From Nitrospirota bacterium (GTDB lineage Bacteria > Nitrospirota > Thermodesulfovibrionia > UBA6902), in the NCBI GenBank assembly GCA_015491705.1, contig WFVK01000356.1, forward strand, positions 1 to 14,336: 14,336 nt of DNA. Reading direction: 5' to 3'. How positions within the stretch are numbered: the first letter of the stretch is position 1; the number at the start of each line of letters is the position of its first letter. Positions 7,770-13,869 of the stretch are shown here, one piece after another. The notes below the pieces were generated by a model. It saw only the letters and a list, made by a program, of their open reading frames with translations, made no database searches and was not told where the DNA came from. A program made the translations under genes and the position numbers.

Positions 7770-8823
7770 GCTCAGGGAGATTGAAGATAAATACGAAGAG
7801 CTCAACAGGCTCCTGTCCGACCCCGGGGTGTTTTCGGATTATTCGAAGACGCAGAAATACGCAAAGGAGCAGGCCGAGCTTGAGGAAATCGTCCGGAAGA
7901 TAAGGGAATACAGGAAAATAGTCTCCGGCATCGAAGAGGCTGAAGAGATACTGAGTGCCGGAGGTGACGACGGCCTGAAAGAGCTTGCGGAACTCGAGAT
8001 CGCGGAACTGAAGGAAAAAAAACCCAGGATCGAGCATGAACTGAAGCTCATGCTTGTCCCCAGGGACCCGCGTGATTCAAAGAACATCATACTCGAGATA
8101 AGGGCCGGAACAGGCGGCGACGAGGCGGCCCTCTTTGCCGCCGACCTCTTCAGGATGTACACCAAGTATGCAGAGAGCAAGGGCTGGAAGGTGGAGGTGA
8201 TGGACATGCACTCCACGGGTGTCGGCGGCCTGAAGGAAGTCATTGCATCAATACAGGGCAGGGGCGCATACAGCCGCCTGAAGTATGAAAGCGGCACGCA
8301 TCGGGTCCAGCGCGTGCCCCTAACCGAGACCTCGGGAAGGATCCATACATCCGCAGCCACTGTCGCTGTGCTGCCCGAGGCCGAGGATGTTGACTTGAAG
8401 ATAGAAGAAAAGGACCTGCGGGTCGACACCTATTGCGCCTCGGGACCCGGGGGCCAGGGGGTCAACACCACGTATTCCGCTGTCAGGATAGTGCATATCC
8501 CCACAGGCCTCATGGTGCAGTGCCAGGACAGCCGCTCCCAGATAAAAAACAGGGAAAAGGCCATGAAGGTACTGCGCTCCAGGCTGTACGAACTCGAGCT
8601 TGAGAGCCAGGAAAAAGAGAGGGCGCAGGAGAGGAAGTCGCAGGTGGGTTCGGGCGACAGGAGCGAGAGGATCAGGACCTACAACTTCCCGCAGAACAGG
8701 GTGACGGACCACAGGATCAATCTAACCCTTCACAGGCTGACCCAGATTCTTGACGGCCAGCTTGACGAACTTATCGACAGCCTGATTACCCATTACCAGG
8801 CCGAGAAGTTGAAGGCTTTATGA
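7756..8823 (+). CDS. prfA: peptide chain release factor 1
   Basis: Recognises UAA and UAG stop codons in the ribosomal A site and triggers peptide release. The 355 residues match RF1 (E. coli 360). The stop-codon tripeptide is PLT at 188-190, fitting the RF1 P-x-T pattern at the E. coli numbering; RF2 would show SPF. The catalytic GGQ is at 232-234 in [16 protein letters not shown]. The residue after Q is Gly, where His or Ser is more familiar. The N-terminal helical domain and the C-terminal [15 protein letters not shown] segment are normal. GGGAGAG at 7741-7747 precedes the ATG, which lies 14 bases inside the DUF1385 gene. The next gene, prmC, encodes the enzyme that methylates Q234, a conserved pairing. 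Confidence 0.97.
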   Translation: MLLDKLREIEDKYEELNRLLSDPGVFSDYSKTQKYAKEQAELEEIVRKIREYRKIVSGIEEAEEILSAGGDDGLKELAELEIAELKEKKPRIEHELKLMLVPRDPRDSKNIILEIRAGTGGDEAALFAADLFRMYTKYAESKGWKVEVMDMHSTGVGGLKEVIASIQGRGAYSRLKYESGTHRVQRVPLTETSGRIHTSAATVAVLPEAEDVDLKIEEKDLRVDTYCASGPGGQGVNTTYSAVRIVHIPTGLMVQCQDSRSQIKNREKAMKVLRSRLYELELESQEKERAQERKSQVGSGDRSERIRTYNFPQNRVTDHRINLTLHRLTQILDGQLDELIDSLITHYQAEKLKAL

Positions 8824-8836
8824 CAACAGGGCGCGG

Positions 8837-8856
8837 GGTTCACGGTTCAACGGTTC
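8837..8856 (+). repeat. short degenerate GGTTC tandem repeat before prmC
   Basis: GGTTC occurs at 8837-8841, 8844-8848 and 8852-8856, with 7- and 8-base periods. It fills most of the 42-base prfA-prmC spacer. It resembles decayed minisatellite sequence and encodes nothing obvious. Confidence 0.55.
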
Positions 8857-8865
8857 GGGGGGACT

Positions 8866-9729
8866 ATGAAGGCTGTAGACATGTTATATGAAATATCGGG
8901 CAGGCTCGCTCCATGCGGAATCCCCGGTGCTGAAAGGGAGGCGTGGCTATTTATCAGCGAGGGGCTTGATATCGACCCTGTAAGGCTGTACAGGGATAAT
9001 CCCGAGATCGGTGAGGAACAGGTGATCGCCCTCAGGGAGATGGCAGGCAGGAGAAGCAGGCGGGAGCCCCTGCAGTACATACTCGGCCGCACTGATTTCG
9101 CCGGCCTCAACATATTGACAGGCCCCGGGGTGCTCATACCGAGGCCCGAGACAGAGCTGATGGCCGAACATGCCGTAAAAACCCTCGGCGGACAACTGTC
9201 AGCGGACAAAGGGCGGCACACCATGATACTTGACCTCTGCACCGGGAGCGGGTGCCTCGCGCTTGCGCTTGCAAGGGCGTTTCCCGGTTCGCGGGTCTTC
9301 GGCGTTGATATTTCCGGAACCGCTCTCGGCTATGCAGGGGAGAATGCGCGGCTGAACAGGACAGGCAATGCACAATTCCTCAGAGGCCGTCTCTTTGAAC
9401 CCCTCCGCGGGGACCGGTTGTTTGATCTCATAATCTCCAACCCGCCCTACATAAAGACCGGTGACATAAACGGCCTTCAGCCCGAGATCAGGGACTGGGA
9501 GCCCCCCGAGGCGCTTGACGGCGGTGAGGACGGGCTTGATTTCTACAGGGAGATAATACCGGCTGCACCGCGGTTTCTCAGGCACGGCGGCATACTCATG
9601 CTCGAGCTCGGCGCGGACAGCGCGGATGCAGTCGCCGGCATGCTCGGGCGTGCAGGCTACGGGCGCATACAGGCTTTCAATGACTATGCCGGAATAAAAA
9701 GGATTATACAGGCTGAATGGACAAGATAG
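8866..9729 (+). CDS. prmC: peptide chain release factor N5-glutamine methyltransferase
   Basis: Methylates the side-chain amide of the GGQ glutamine in RF1 and RF2 using S-adenosylmethionine, increasing termination efficiency. The 287 residues are near the E. coli length (277). An N-terminal helical domain that contacts the release factor comes first. It is followed by IPRPETE at 91-97, the SAM-binding loop LDLCTGSGC at 122-130 (Cys replaces the common Gly in the first glycine position), an acidic GVDIS strand at 146-150, and the catalytic NPPY at 192-195 that marks amino-group methylases. The ATG at 8866 is preceded by GGGGGGA (8857-8863), a usable but poor ribosome-binding site. The gene follows prfA by 42 bases and overlaps murA by 13 bases, consistent with an operon. 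It could only be confused with PrmB, but context and motifs favour PrmC. Confidence 0.95.
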   Translation: MKAVDMLYEISGRLAPCGIPGAEREAWLFISEGLDIDPVRLYRDNPEIGEEQVIALREMAGRRSRREPLQYILGRTDFAGLNILTGPGVLIPRPETELMAEHAVKTLGGQLSADKGRHTMILDLCTGSGCLALALARAFPGSRVFGVDISGTALGYAGENARLNRTGNAQFLRGRLFEPLRGDRLFDLIISNPPYIKTGDINGLQPEIRDWEPPEALDGGEDGLDFYREIIPAAPRFLRHGGILMLELGADSADAVAGMLGRAGYGRIQAFNDYAGIKRIIQAEWTR

Positions 9730-10970
9730 AGATCGCGGGCGGTGCCTCCCTGAACGGGGAAGTTGCAATAAGCGGTGCAAAGAACGCCGCTCTTCCGGTA
9801 ATGGCCGCCTCCATTCTCAGCTCGGGGGAGAGTCATATCTCCAATGTCCCCTGCCTCAGGGACATCTCGACAATGGGCAAGCTCCTCGCACACCTCGGAA
9901 TGGGCTTTCACCAGGAAAACGGCTGCGTTATTCTCAACTCGGACAATATAACATCCATCGAGGCCCCGTATGATTTTGTCAGGACAATGCGCGCCTCGGT
10001 GCTCGTGCTCGGCCCCCTTATTGCAAGGACGGGCAGGGCAAAGGTATCCCTGCCGGGCGGTTGTGCAATCGGGGCAAGGCCCGTGAATCTCCACATAATG
10101 GGCCTGGAGAAAATGGGTGTGCAGATTACCCTGTCAGAGGGTTATATTGAGGCAAGGGCCTCCAGGCTCAGGGGAGCGACCGTTTATTTCGACATACCCA
10201 CCGTCACGGGCACGGAAAACCTCATGATGGCCGCATCCCTTGCAGACGGCATGACCGTTCTGGAAAACGCCGCATGCGAGCCCGAGGTGGTTGACCTTGC
10301 GGATGCACTGGTATCAATGGGCGCTGACATCAAGGGGGCGGGAACAGGCATCATCAGAATAAACGGTGTTTCATCCCTCAGGCCGCTTGATTACAGGATC
10401 ATCCCGGACAGGATAGAAACAGGCACCTATCTTGCCGCCGCCGCCGTGACGCGGGGGAAGGTGAAGATCACCAACTGCAGGCCCGAGCATGCAGAGGCGG
10501 TCATCAGCAAAATGGAGCAGGCCGGCGTGAAGATCACGCGCTCGGATGACACCCTCACGGCAGAAGGGCCGGACAGGCCCGCGGCTGTGGATATAAAGAC
10601 CATGCCCTATCCGGGTTTTCCAACCGACATGCAGGCCCAGTTCATGGCAATGGCTGCGGTGGCCGGGGGGACAAGCATAATCACCGAGAACATCTTCGAG
10701 AACAGGTTCATGCACGTGGCCGAGATGAAAAGAATGGGCGCCGATATAAAGATCGAGGGCTCCACGGCCACGGTTAAAGGGGTAAAGGCTTTAAAGGGAG
10801 CGCCTGTCATGGCGACCGACCTGAGGGCGAGCGCCTCGCTTATCATAGCAGGCCTTGCAGCACAGGGCAAGACCGTTGTCGACAGGGTGTACCACCTTGA
10901 CCGGGGCTATGAAAGAATAGAGGAAAAGCTCAAGGCCCTCGGCGCGGACATCAGGAGAATCAGGGGATGA
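9717..10970 (+). CDS. murA: UDP-N-acetylglucosamine 1-carboxyvinyltransferase
   Basis: Catalyses the first committed step of peptidoglycan synthesis, transferring enolpyruvate from phosphoenolpyruvate to UDP-GlcNAc in the cytoplasm. The 417 residues are close to E. coli MurA (419). Visible landmarks are K22-N23 in [10 protein letters not shown], the catalytic loop [14 protein letters not shown] with the fosfomycin-target Cys at C116, and [10 protein letters not shown] with the conserved Asp. Since Cys rather than Asp occupies position 116, the enzyme should be of the fosfomycin-sensitive type, by family knowledge. The ATG lies inside the 3' end of prmC (13-base overlap). This murA position in the prfA-prmC operon is known from several phyla. 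Transcription probably ends at the weak hairpin beginning 2 bases after the stop. Confidence 0.97.
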   Translation: MDKIEIAGGASLNGEVAISGAKNAALPVMAASILSSGESHISNVPCLRDISTMGKLLAHLGMGFHQENGCVILNSDNITSIEAPYDFVRTMRASVLVLGPLIARTGRAKVSLPGGCAIGARPVNLHIMGLEKMGVQITLSEGYIEARASRLRGATVYFDIPTVTGTENLMMAASLADGMTVLENAACEPEVVDLADALVSMGADIKGAGTGIIRINGVSSLRPLDYRIIPDRIETGTYLAAAAVTRGKVKITNCRPEHAEAVISKMEQAGVKITRSDDTLTAEGPDRPAAVDIKTMPYPGFPTDMQAQFMAMAAVAGGTSIITENIFENRFMHVAEMKRMGADIKIEGSTATVKGVKALKGAPVMATDLRASASLIIAGLAAQGKTVVDRVYHLDRGYERIEEKLKALGADIRRIRG

Positions 10971-10971
10971 G

Positions 10972-11017
10972 TTCAGGCAGTCAATGATGTGTCCTGCCCG
11001 GTTTCCTGAATGTTTTT
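10972..11017 (+). terminator. possible terminator of the murA operon inside the convergent gene
   Basis: TTCAGG at 10972-10977 pairs with CCTGAA at 11005-11010. CAG (10978-10980) and CTG (10994-10996) extend the stem with an 8-base bulge, and TGTTTTT follows at 11011-11017. It sits within the last codons of the minus-strand gene. The stem is modest and imperfect, so this is tentative. Confidence 0.35.
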
Positions 11018-11338
11018 CAACAAACCCTTTGATGATTTGACGAAACATGTGCCCTTGGGCAGTAAACAGTTGCCCGCCTTTTTCTGGCCTTCGGCATCCT
11101 CCGGTATCTTCATTGAATTAATGCAGCGCTCTGCCTCATCCAGAAGTTCAGACAATTCAGCAGAGAGAGAGCCGGGCTCCTCGGCGCCTTCGCTTTTCAT
11201 TTCAGCCAGAGCCGTCTTCATGGCGGATATTGTATTTGCATATGCCTTGCACTTGCTGCACAAGTAGTCCCCCTGCCGGTTTATGAGCACCCCTGACATG
11301 TAATGGTAAAACCTTATCCGGTTTGTTAAGTTTGTCAT
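10973..11338 (-). CDS. hypothetical 121-residue protein with CxxC motif
   Basis: I do not recognise a named family. The start at 11338 gives a protein beginning MTNLTNRIRFYHYMSG. It has cysteines at 27, 30, 72, 91 and 98, including CSKC (27-30) and C-x6-C at 91-98. A charged middle of helical character (residues 34-75, SAMKTALAEMKSEG then SAELSELLDEAE) is followed by a hydrophilic tail. There is no signal peptide or membrane segment. GAGGG at 11343-11347 with 4 bases of spacing is a fair ribosome-binding site. The frame stays open upstream to 11965, but that part overlaps a real plus-strand gene and structured DNA, so I reject it. The gene converges on murA with only 2 bases between stops. 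Its leader holds the structured element described separately. A metal-binding or redox role is conceivable from the cysteines but not shown. Confidence 0.65.
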   Translation of the reverse strand: MTNLTNRIRFYHYMSGVLINRQGDYLCSKCKAYANTISAMKTALAEMKSEGAEEPGSLSAELSELLDEAERCINSMKIPEDAEGQKKAGNCLLPKGTCFVKSSKGLLKNIQETGQDTSLTA

Positions 11339-11348
11339 TTTTCCCTCG

Positions 11349-11445
11349 CTTACCTTACAGTTGCATAAAACCATCGCGCCTGCAGGCGGGAGAGAGGCTG
11401 GAGGCTTTACGCTGGGCTCTCCCGCCCCTTCATGCAACATTACGG
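11349..11445 (-). ncRNA. candidate structured 5' leader, copy A
   Basis: On the minus-strand transcript, an outer stem GTTGCAT (11438-11432) pairs with ATGCAAC (11366-11360). Inside it a perfect 10-bp stem, GGCGGGAGAG with CTCTCCCGCC (11426-11417 with 11394-11385), closes a 22-base loop. Loop bases AAAGCC (11408-11403) can pair with GGTTTT (11372-11367) with one G-U, which would form a pseudoknot. The element starts near the predicted transcript start and ends ~10-20 bases before the ATG. Its 3' block TGCAACTGTAAGGTAAG matches copy B before recN at 14 of 17 positions. The inverted repeats are seen directly; RNA folding, pseudoknot and regulation are inference. Confidence 0.5.
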
Positions 11446-11449
11446 TTAA

Positions 11450-11479
11450 ATTATCACATCCCGGCATTTTCCGCAACAA
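11450..11479 (-). promoter_or_regulatory. candidate promoter for the 121-residue gene
   Basis: On the minus strand, TTGTTG (11479-11474) is 18 bases from GATAAT (11455-11450, 5 of 6). Transcription would start near 11443, at the outer edge of leader copy A, so almost the whole leader would be the structured element. The -35 match is weak. Confidence 0.35.
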
Positions 11480-11542
11480 CAGTTTCTGAACGCGGGTTTG
11501 TCCCGGCTTCCGGGGTGCAGCGGACCGTTGTTCAGCATGCCG
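11462..11542. repeat. imperfect inverted repeats with alternative pairings
   Basis: CGGCAT (11462-11467) pairs with ATGCCG (11537-11542), and AACAAC (11475-11480) with GTTGTT (11527-11532). A competing pair is CTGAAC (11486-11491) with GTTCAG (11530-11535). A central hairpin is CCCGG-CTT-CCGGG (11502-11514). With leader copy A and the two flanking promoters, this fills the 309-base region 11339-11647 between the two divergent genes; no credible gene lies in it. Confidence 0.45.
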
Positions 11543-11575
11543 CAAACCGGCCGGAGATGCGCGGGGGTATGAATT

Positions 11576-11604
11576 TTGCAAAAAATCCGGTAACCTATTA
11601 ATAT
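11576..11604 (+). promoter_or_regulatory. candidate promoter for the 110-residue gene
   Basis: TTGCAA at 11576-11581 (4 of 6) and TAATAT at 11599-11604 (4 of 6) are 17 bases apart in an AT-rich patch. A better -10-like TATATT is at 11602-11607 but with 20-base spacing. The ribosome-binding site and ATG follow ~35 bases later. Confidence 0.35.
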
Positions 11605-11647
11605 ATTCCTCCAGGCAACCGGAAAACAAATTATGCAAAGGAGCATC

Positions 11648-11980
11648 ATGGGAAACACCTGGATAACCAATGTACAACACTTTCTGAATGAACACGGGGA
11701 CATCGGCGACCTGCCCGGCCCGGCCCTGAATCTGGCCAATCACATCACAATGATCATCGAGGAAGCCACGTTCTATAATGAATATGAACCACGGATGACC
11801 ACGGTAAAGTGCAGGCGCAGGCCCCAAAGGAGAAAATGCCCGGGCAACATAGCAGCCTGCATGGACAAGGACAACCCCGGCCGGATACTCTGGTTTTGCC
11901 CTGTGTGTGATGACAACGGCATAATAACAGGCTGGGAATCCACCATTTATAATAATCTCACACACGGAGAGTTCAATTAA
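11648..11980 (+). CDS. conserved hypothetical protein, zinc-ribbon-like (110 residues)
   Basis: The sequence resembles an unnamed bacterial protein family that I recall by pattern: an N-terminal WITNVQHFLNEHGDI, then LPGPALNLAN, a CRRRP..RKCPG motif and a closing WFCPVCDDNGIITGWE. No function is known to me. The four cysteines C55, C64, C84 and C87 (C-x8-C and C-x2-C) look like a zinc ribbon, and C71 is an extra. There is no signal peptide or membrane segment. I chose ATG 11648 because AAGGAG at 11638-11643 precedes it by 4 bases and the family starts near GNTWIT; an upstream in-frame ATG at 11633 has no such site. The 3' end overlaps the recN 3' end by 8 bases on the opposite strand. Nucleic-acid or protein binding through the ribbon is speculation. 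Confidence 0.72.
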   Translation: MGNTWITNVQHFLNEHGDIGDLPGPALNLANHITMIIEEATFYNEYEPRMTTVKCRRRPQRRKCPGNIAACMDKDNPGRILWFCPVCDDNGIITGWESTIYNNLTHGEFN

Positions 11981-13676
11981 GGCTGCGGCGGGCCTTCTTC
12001 AGGATTTCCCGTGCATGCCTGATCGATACCTCCGAGATGCCGCCGCTTAACATGCGGGCGACCTCTTCGGTCCTCTCCTCTTTCTCCACCGTGCTTATTT
12101 CAACCGTTGTCCTGTCTCCACTGACCCTCTTCTGAATCCTCAGATGCCTGTCCGCAAAGGCGGCTATCTGCGGAAGGTGGGTTATGCATATGACCTGGTG
12201 GTATGATGCAAGGCCTTTGAGCTTCCGCCCCACTGTCTCGGCGGTCATGCCGCCTATCCCTGCATCTATCTCATCAAAGACCAGAACGGATATTTTATCC
12301 TCTTTTGCAAGTATGACCTTCAGCGCAAGCATAACCCTCGAGAGCTCCCCGCCCGAGGCCGTCTTTGACAGAGGCCTGGGCTCCTCACCTATGTTGGGGG
12401 AAATTAAAAACTCTATGTTGTCAATACCGGTGCGCGAGGCCCTTAGGCCGTCTGTTGTGTCTTCACCCTTTTCATGGGTCATCCGGACCGAAAACTCGGT
12501 ACCGGGCATGGACAGCTCCGAAAGCCGCGCCACAACCTCTCTTTCTATTTTCCCCGCGCTCTCTTTCCTCTTTTCCGAAAGCAGCCGCGCCTTTTCGGTC
12601 AGGCTGCATTTAAGCCGCTCCAGCTCGGCCCTGTAAGTCTCCAGCCTCTCGCCCGTATGCCGGAGGTCTTCAAGTTCCGTGACGGCATTTTCTTTATACC
12701 TCAGGATTTCATCTATGCCGTCTCCATATTTGCCGGCCAGTTTCTTTATCAGCTCAAGCCTCTCATGCACCTGCCCGAGCCGTTGCGGATCAAAATCAAG
12801 GCTGTCCCTGTAATCCCTCAGGAAATATCCTGTCTCCTCAAGCAGGGGAAGCGCTTCCTCCACCGACTTCAGGGCCTCCCCTGCGCGCGCGTCAATAGAG
12901 GCTATCTCCCCCAGGGCCTTCACTACCTTCGATAGGGTTGTAATACAGGATGAATCGGATGAATAAACAGCCTCATACGCCTCGTTGGCAAGCTCGGCAA
13001 GACGGCCTGCGCTGTCCAGTATCTTCAGCTCTTCGGACAGTTGCTCGTCTTCTCCGGGGGTCAGGCCCGCTGCCTCGATTTCGTCAATCTGAAAGCGCAG
13101 TATGTCCAGGCGCCTGGCCCTGTCCCTGTCTTCCCTCCGGAGCTCCGCTGTCCGCTGTTTCAGGGTGCAGAGCTTTTCAAAGATACCGCCTACTTCTTCT
13201 CTGAGGGCCGCATGTCCGCCGTATGCATCAAGGAGGTCCAACTGGCTCTCCGGGGACAGGAGGGACTGGTGTTCGTACTGGCCGTGCACATCTATGATAT
13301 TTCTGCTGATATCCGAAAGTGTCTGGAGATTCACCATTGAGCCGTTTACATACGCCCTGCTCCTGCCCTGGGCCGTTATGACCCTTCTGAGGATGAGGCC
13401 GTCCTCAAAATCAACGGCATTGTCACGGAGGAACCGAAGCGCCGGCGGGCTCAGCGATTCCGGCGCGATGTCAAAAAAGGCCTCCACAACCGCCTCTTTT
13501 TCACCGCTCCTGATAAAATCGCCCCCTGCCCTTTCCCCGAGGGCAAGGCTCAGGGCATGTATTATGACGGACTTTCCCGCGCCTGTCTCTCCTGTCAGGA
13601 CATTAAGCCCGCTTCCGAATTCAATGGTTGCATCATCGATTATGGAGAAATTCTTAATGTGCAGTTCGCGCAGCAT
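11973..13676 (-). CDS. recN: DNA repair protein RecN
   Basis: An SMC-like ATPase recruited to double-strand breaks that helps hold broken DNA for RecA-mediated repair. From ATG 13676 the product is 567 residues (E. coli 553) and begins MLRELHIKNFSIIDD, the standard RecN start. An upstream in-frame ATG at 13718 would add 14 unrelated residues. GGAAGG, 4 bases before 13676, supports this choice. Walker A GETGAGKS is at 29-36, the ABC signature SGGELSRVMLALK near 441-453, and Walker B VLVFDEIDAGIGG at 464-476. Between them lie long charged coiled-coil arms. The C-terminus has CITHLPQIAAFADRH with the switch His. It is transcribed away from aroC. The leader carries structured copy B, with the ribosome-binding site next to its stem. 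No recognisable LexA box was found. Confidence 0.96.
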   Translation of the reverse strand: MLRELHIKNFSIIDDATIEFGSGLNVLTGETGAGKSVIIHALSLALGERAGGDFIRSGEKEAVVEAFFDIAPESLSPPALRFLRDNAVDFEDGLILRRVITAQGRSRAYVNGSMVNLQTLSDISRNIIDVHGQYEHQSLLSPESQLDLLDAYGGHAALREEVGGIFEKLCTLKQRTAELRREDRDRARRLDILRFQIDEIEAAGLTPGEDEQLSEELKILDSAGRLAELANEAYEAVYSSDSSCITTLSKVVKALGEIASIDARAGEALKSVEEALPLLEETGYFLRDYRDSLDFDPQRLGQVHERLELIKKLAGKYGDGIDEILRYKENAVTELEDLRHTGERLETYRAELERLKCSLTEKARLLSEKRKESAGKIEREVVARLSELSMPGTEFSVRMTHEKGEDTTDGLRASRTGIDNIEFLISPNIGEEPRPLSKTASGGELSRVMLALKVILAKEDKISVLVFDEIDAGIGGMTAETVGRKLKGLASYHQVICITHLPQIAAFADRHLRIQKRVSGDRTTVEISTVEKEERTEEVARMLSGGISEVSIRHAREILKKARRSLN

Positions 13677-13744
13677 CTTGCCTTCCGGTTGCACAGGAAA
13701 CCGGCGGCGCCCGGGCAAGACCGCCGCGTCTGTGCAACATCCGG
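13677..13744 (-). ncRNA. candidate structured 5' leader, copy B, of recN
   Basis: A perfect 9-bp inverted repeat, GTTGCACAG (13688-13696) and CTGTGCAAC (13730-13738), encloses a 6-bp GC stem CGGCGG (13702-13707) with CCGCCG (13721-13726). CCGG at 13685-13688 can instead pair with CCGG at 13741-13744, extending the fold to the bases beside the GGAAGG ribosome-binding site. Read on the minus strand, the 3' block TGCAACCGGAAGGCAAG ends directly at the recN ATG and matches copy A at 14 of 17 positions. The repeats are seen; a role in translation control is inference. Confidence 0.5.
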
Positions 13745-13765
13745 GTTTGAACCGGGAATTAAACT

Positions 13766-13794
13766 AAAATAATACAAAAGGCCTCAGAAATCAA
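13766..13794 (-). promoter_or_regulatory. candidate recN promoter
   Basis: On the minus strand, TTGATT (13794-13789) is 17 bases from TATTTT (13771-13766); a TATTAT at 13774-13769 is a 14-base-spaced alternative. The region is AT-rich between two GC-rich genes. It predicts a ~80-base leader that contains all of copy B. Confidence 0.4.
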
Positions 13795-13816
13795 ATCCGC
13801 CGGATAGGGGACAGGG

Positions 13817-13845
13817 TTACCATATTAATCATGCGATATGATAAA
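13817..13845 (+). promoter_or_regulatory. candidate aroC promoter
   Basis: TTACCA at 13817-13822 (4 of 6) is 17 bases from GATAAA at 13840-13845 (4 of 6); TATGAT at 13837-13842 overlaps it at 14-base spacing. A transcript start near 13852 would rule out the in-frame ATGs at 13831 and 13846 as aroC starts. Confidence 0.35.
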
Positions 13846-13869
13846 ATGAGAGCCTGGAAAATGGATATG

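Noticed and set aside
11399..11412. Minus-strand GCGTAAAGCCTCC resembling part of the c-di-GMP-I riboswitch core
   Set aside because: The GCAAACC segment, the GAAA tetraloop and the second helix with its conserved receptor are missing. The bases lie in the loop of a different hairpin.
11323..11601. A 92-codon plus-strand open frame in the structured intergenic region
   Set aside because: It has no ribosome-binding site, its composition is protein-unlike, and it overlaps inverted repeats and both predicted promoters.
10973..11965. A 330-codon open frame on the minus strand containing the 121-residue gene
   Set aside because: Its first 209 codons run antisense to the convincing 110-residue gene and across the structured intergenic DNA, have no ribosome-binding site and look like shadow sequence. 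Only the part from 11338 reads as a protein.
11979..11996. AAGGC/GCCTT stem as a bidirectional terminator between the 110-residue gene and recN
   Set aside because: Only 5 bp, no T-run on either strand, and it lies within recN coding sequence.
13741..13756. Minus-strand GGTTCAAACCC resembling a tRNA T-arm
   Set aside because: No matching acceptor strand, anticodon arm or D-arm is present nearby, and one T-stem pair is a mismatch. It is probably chance.
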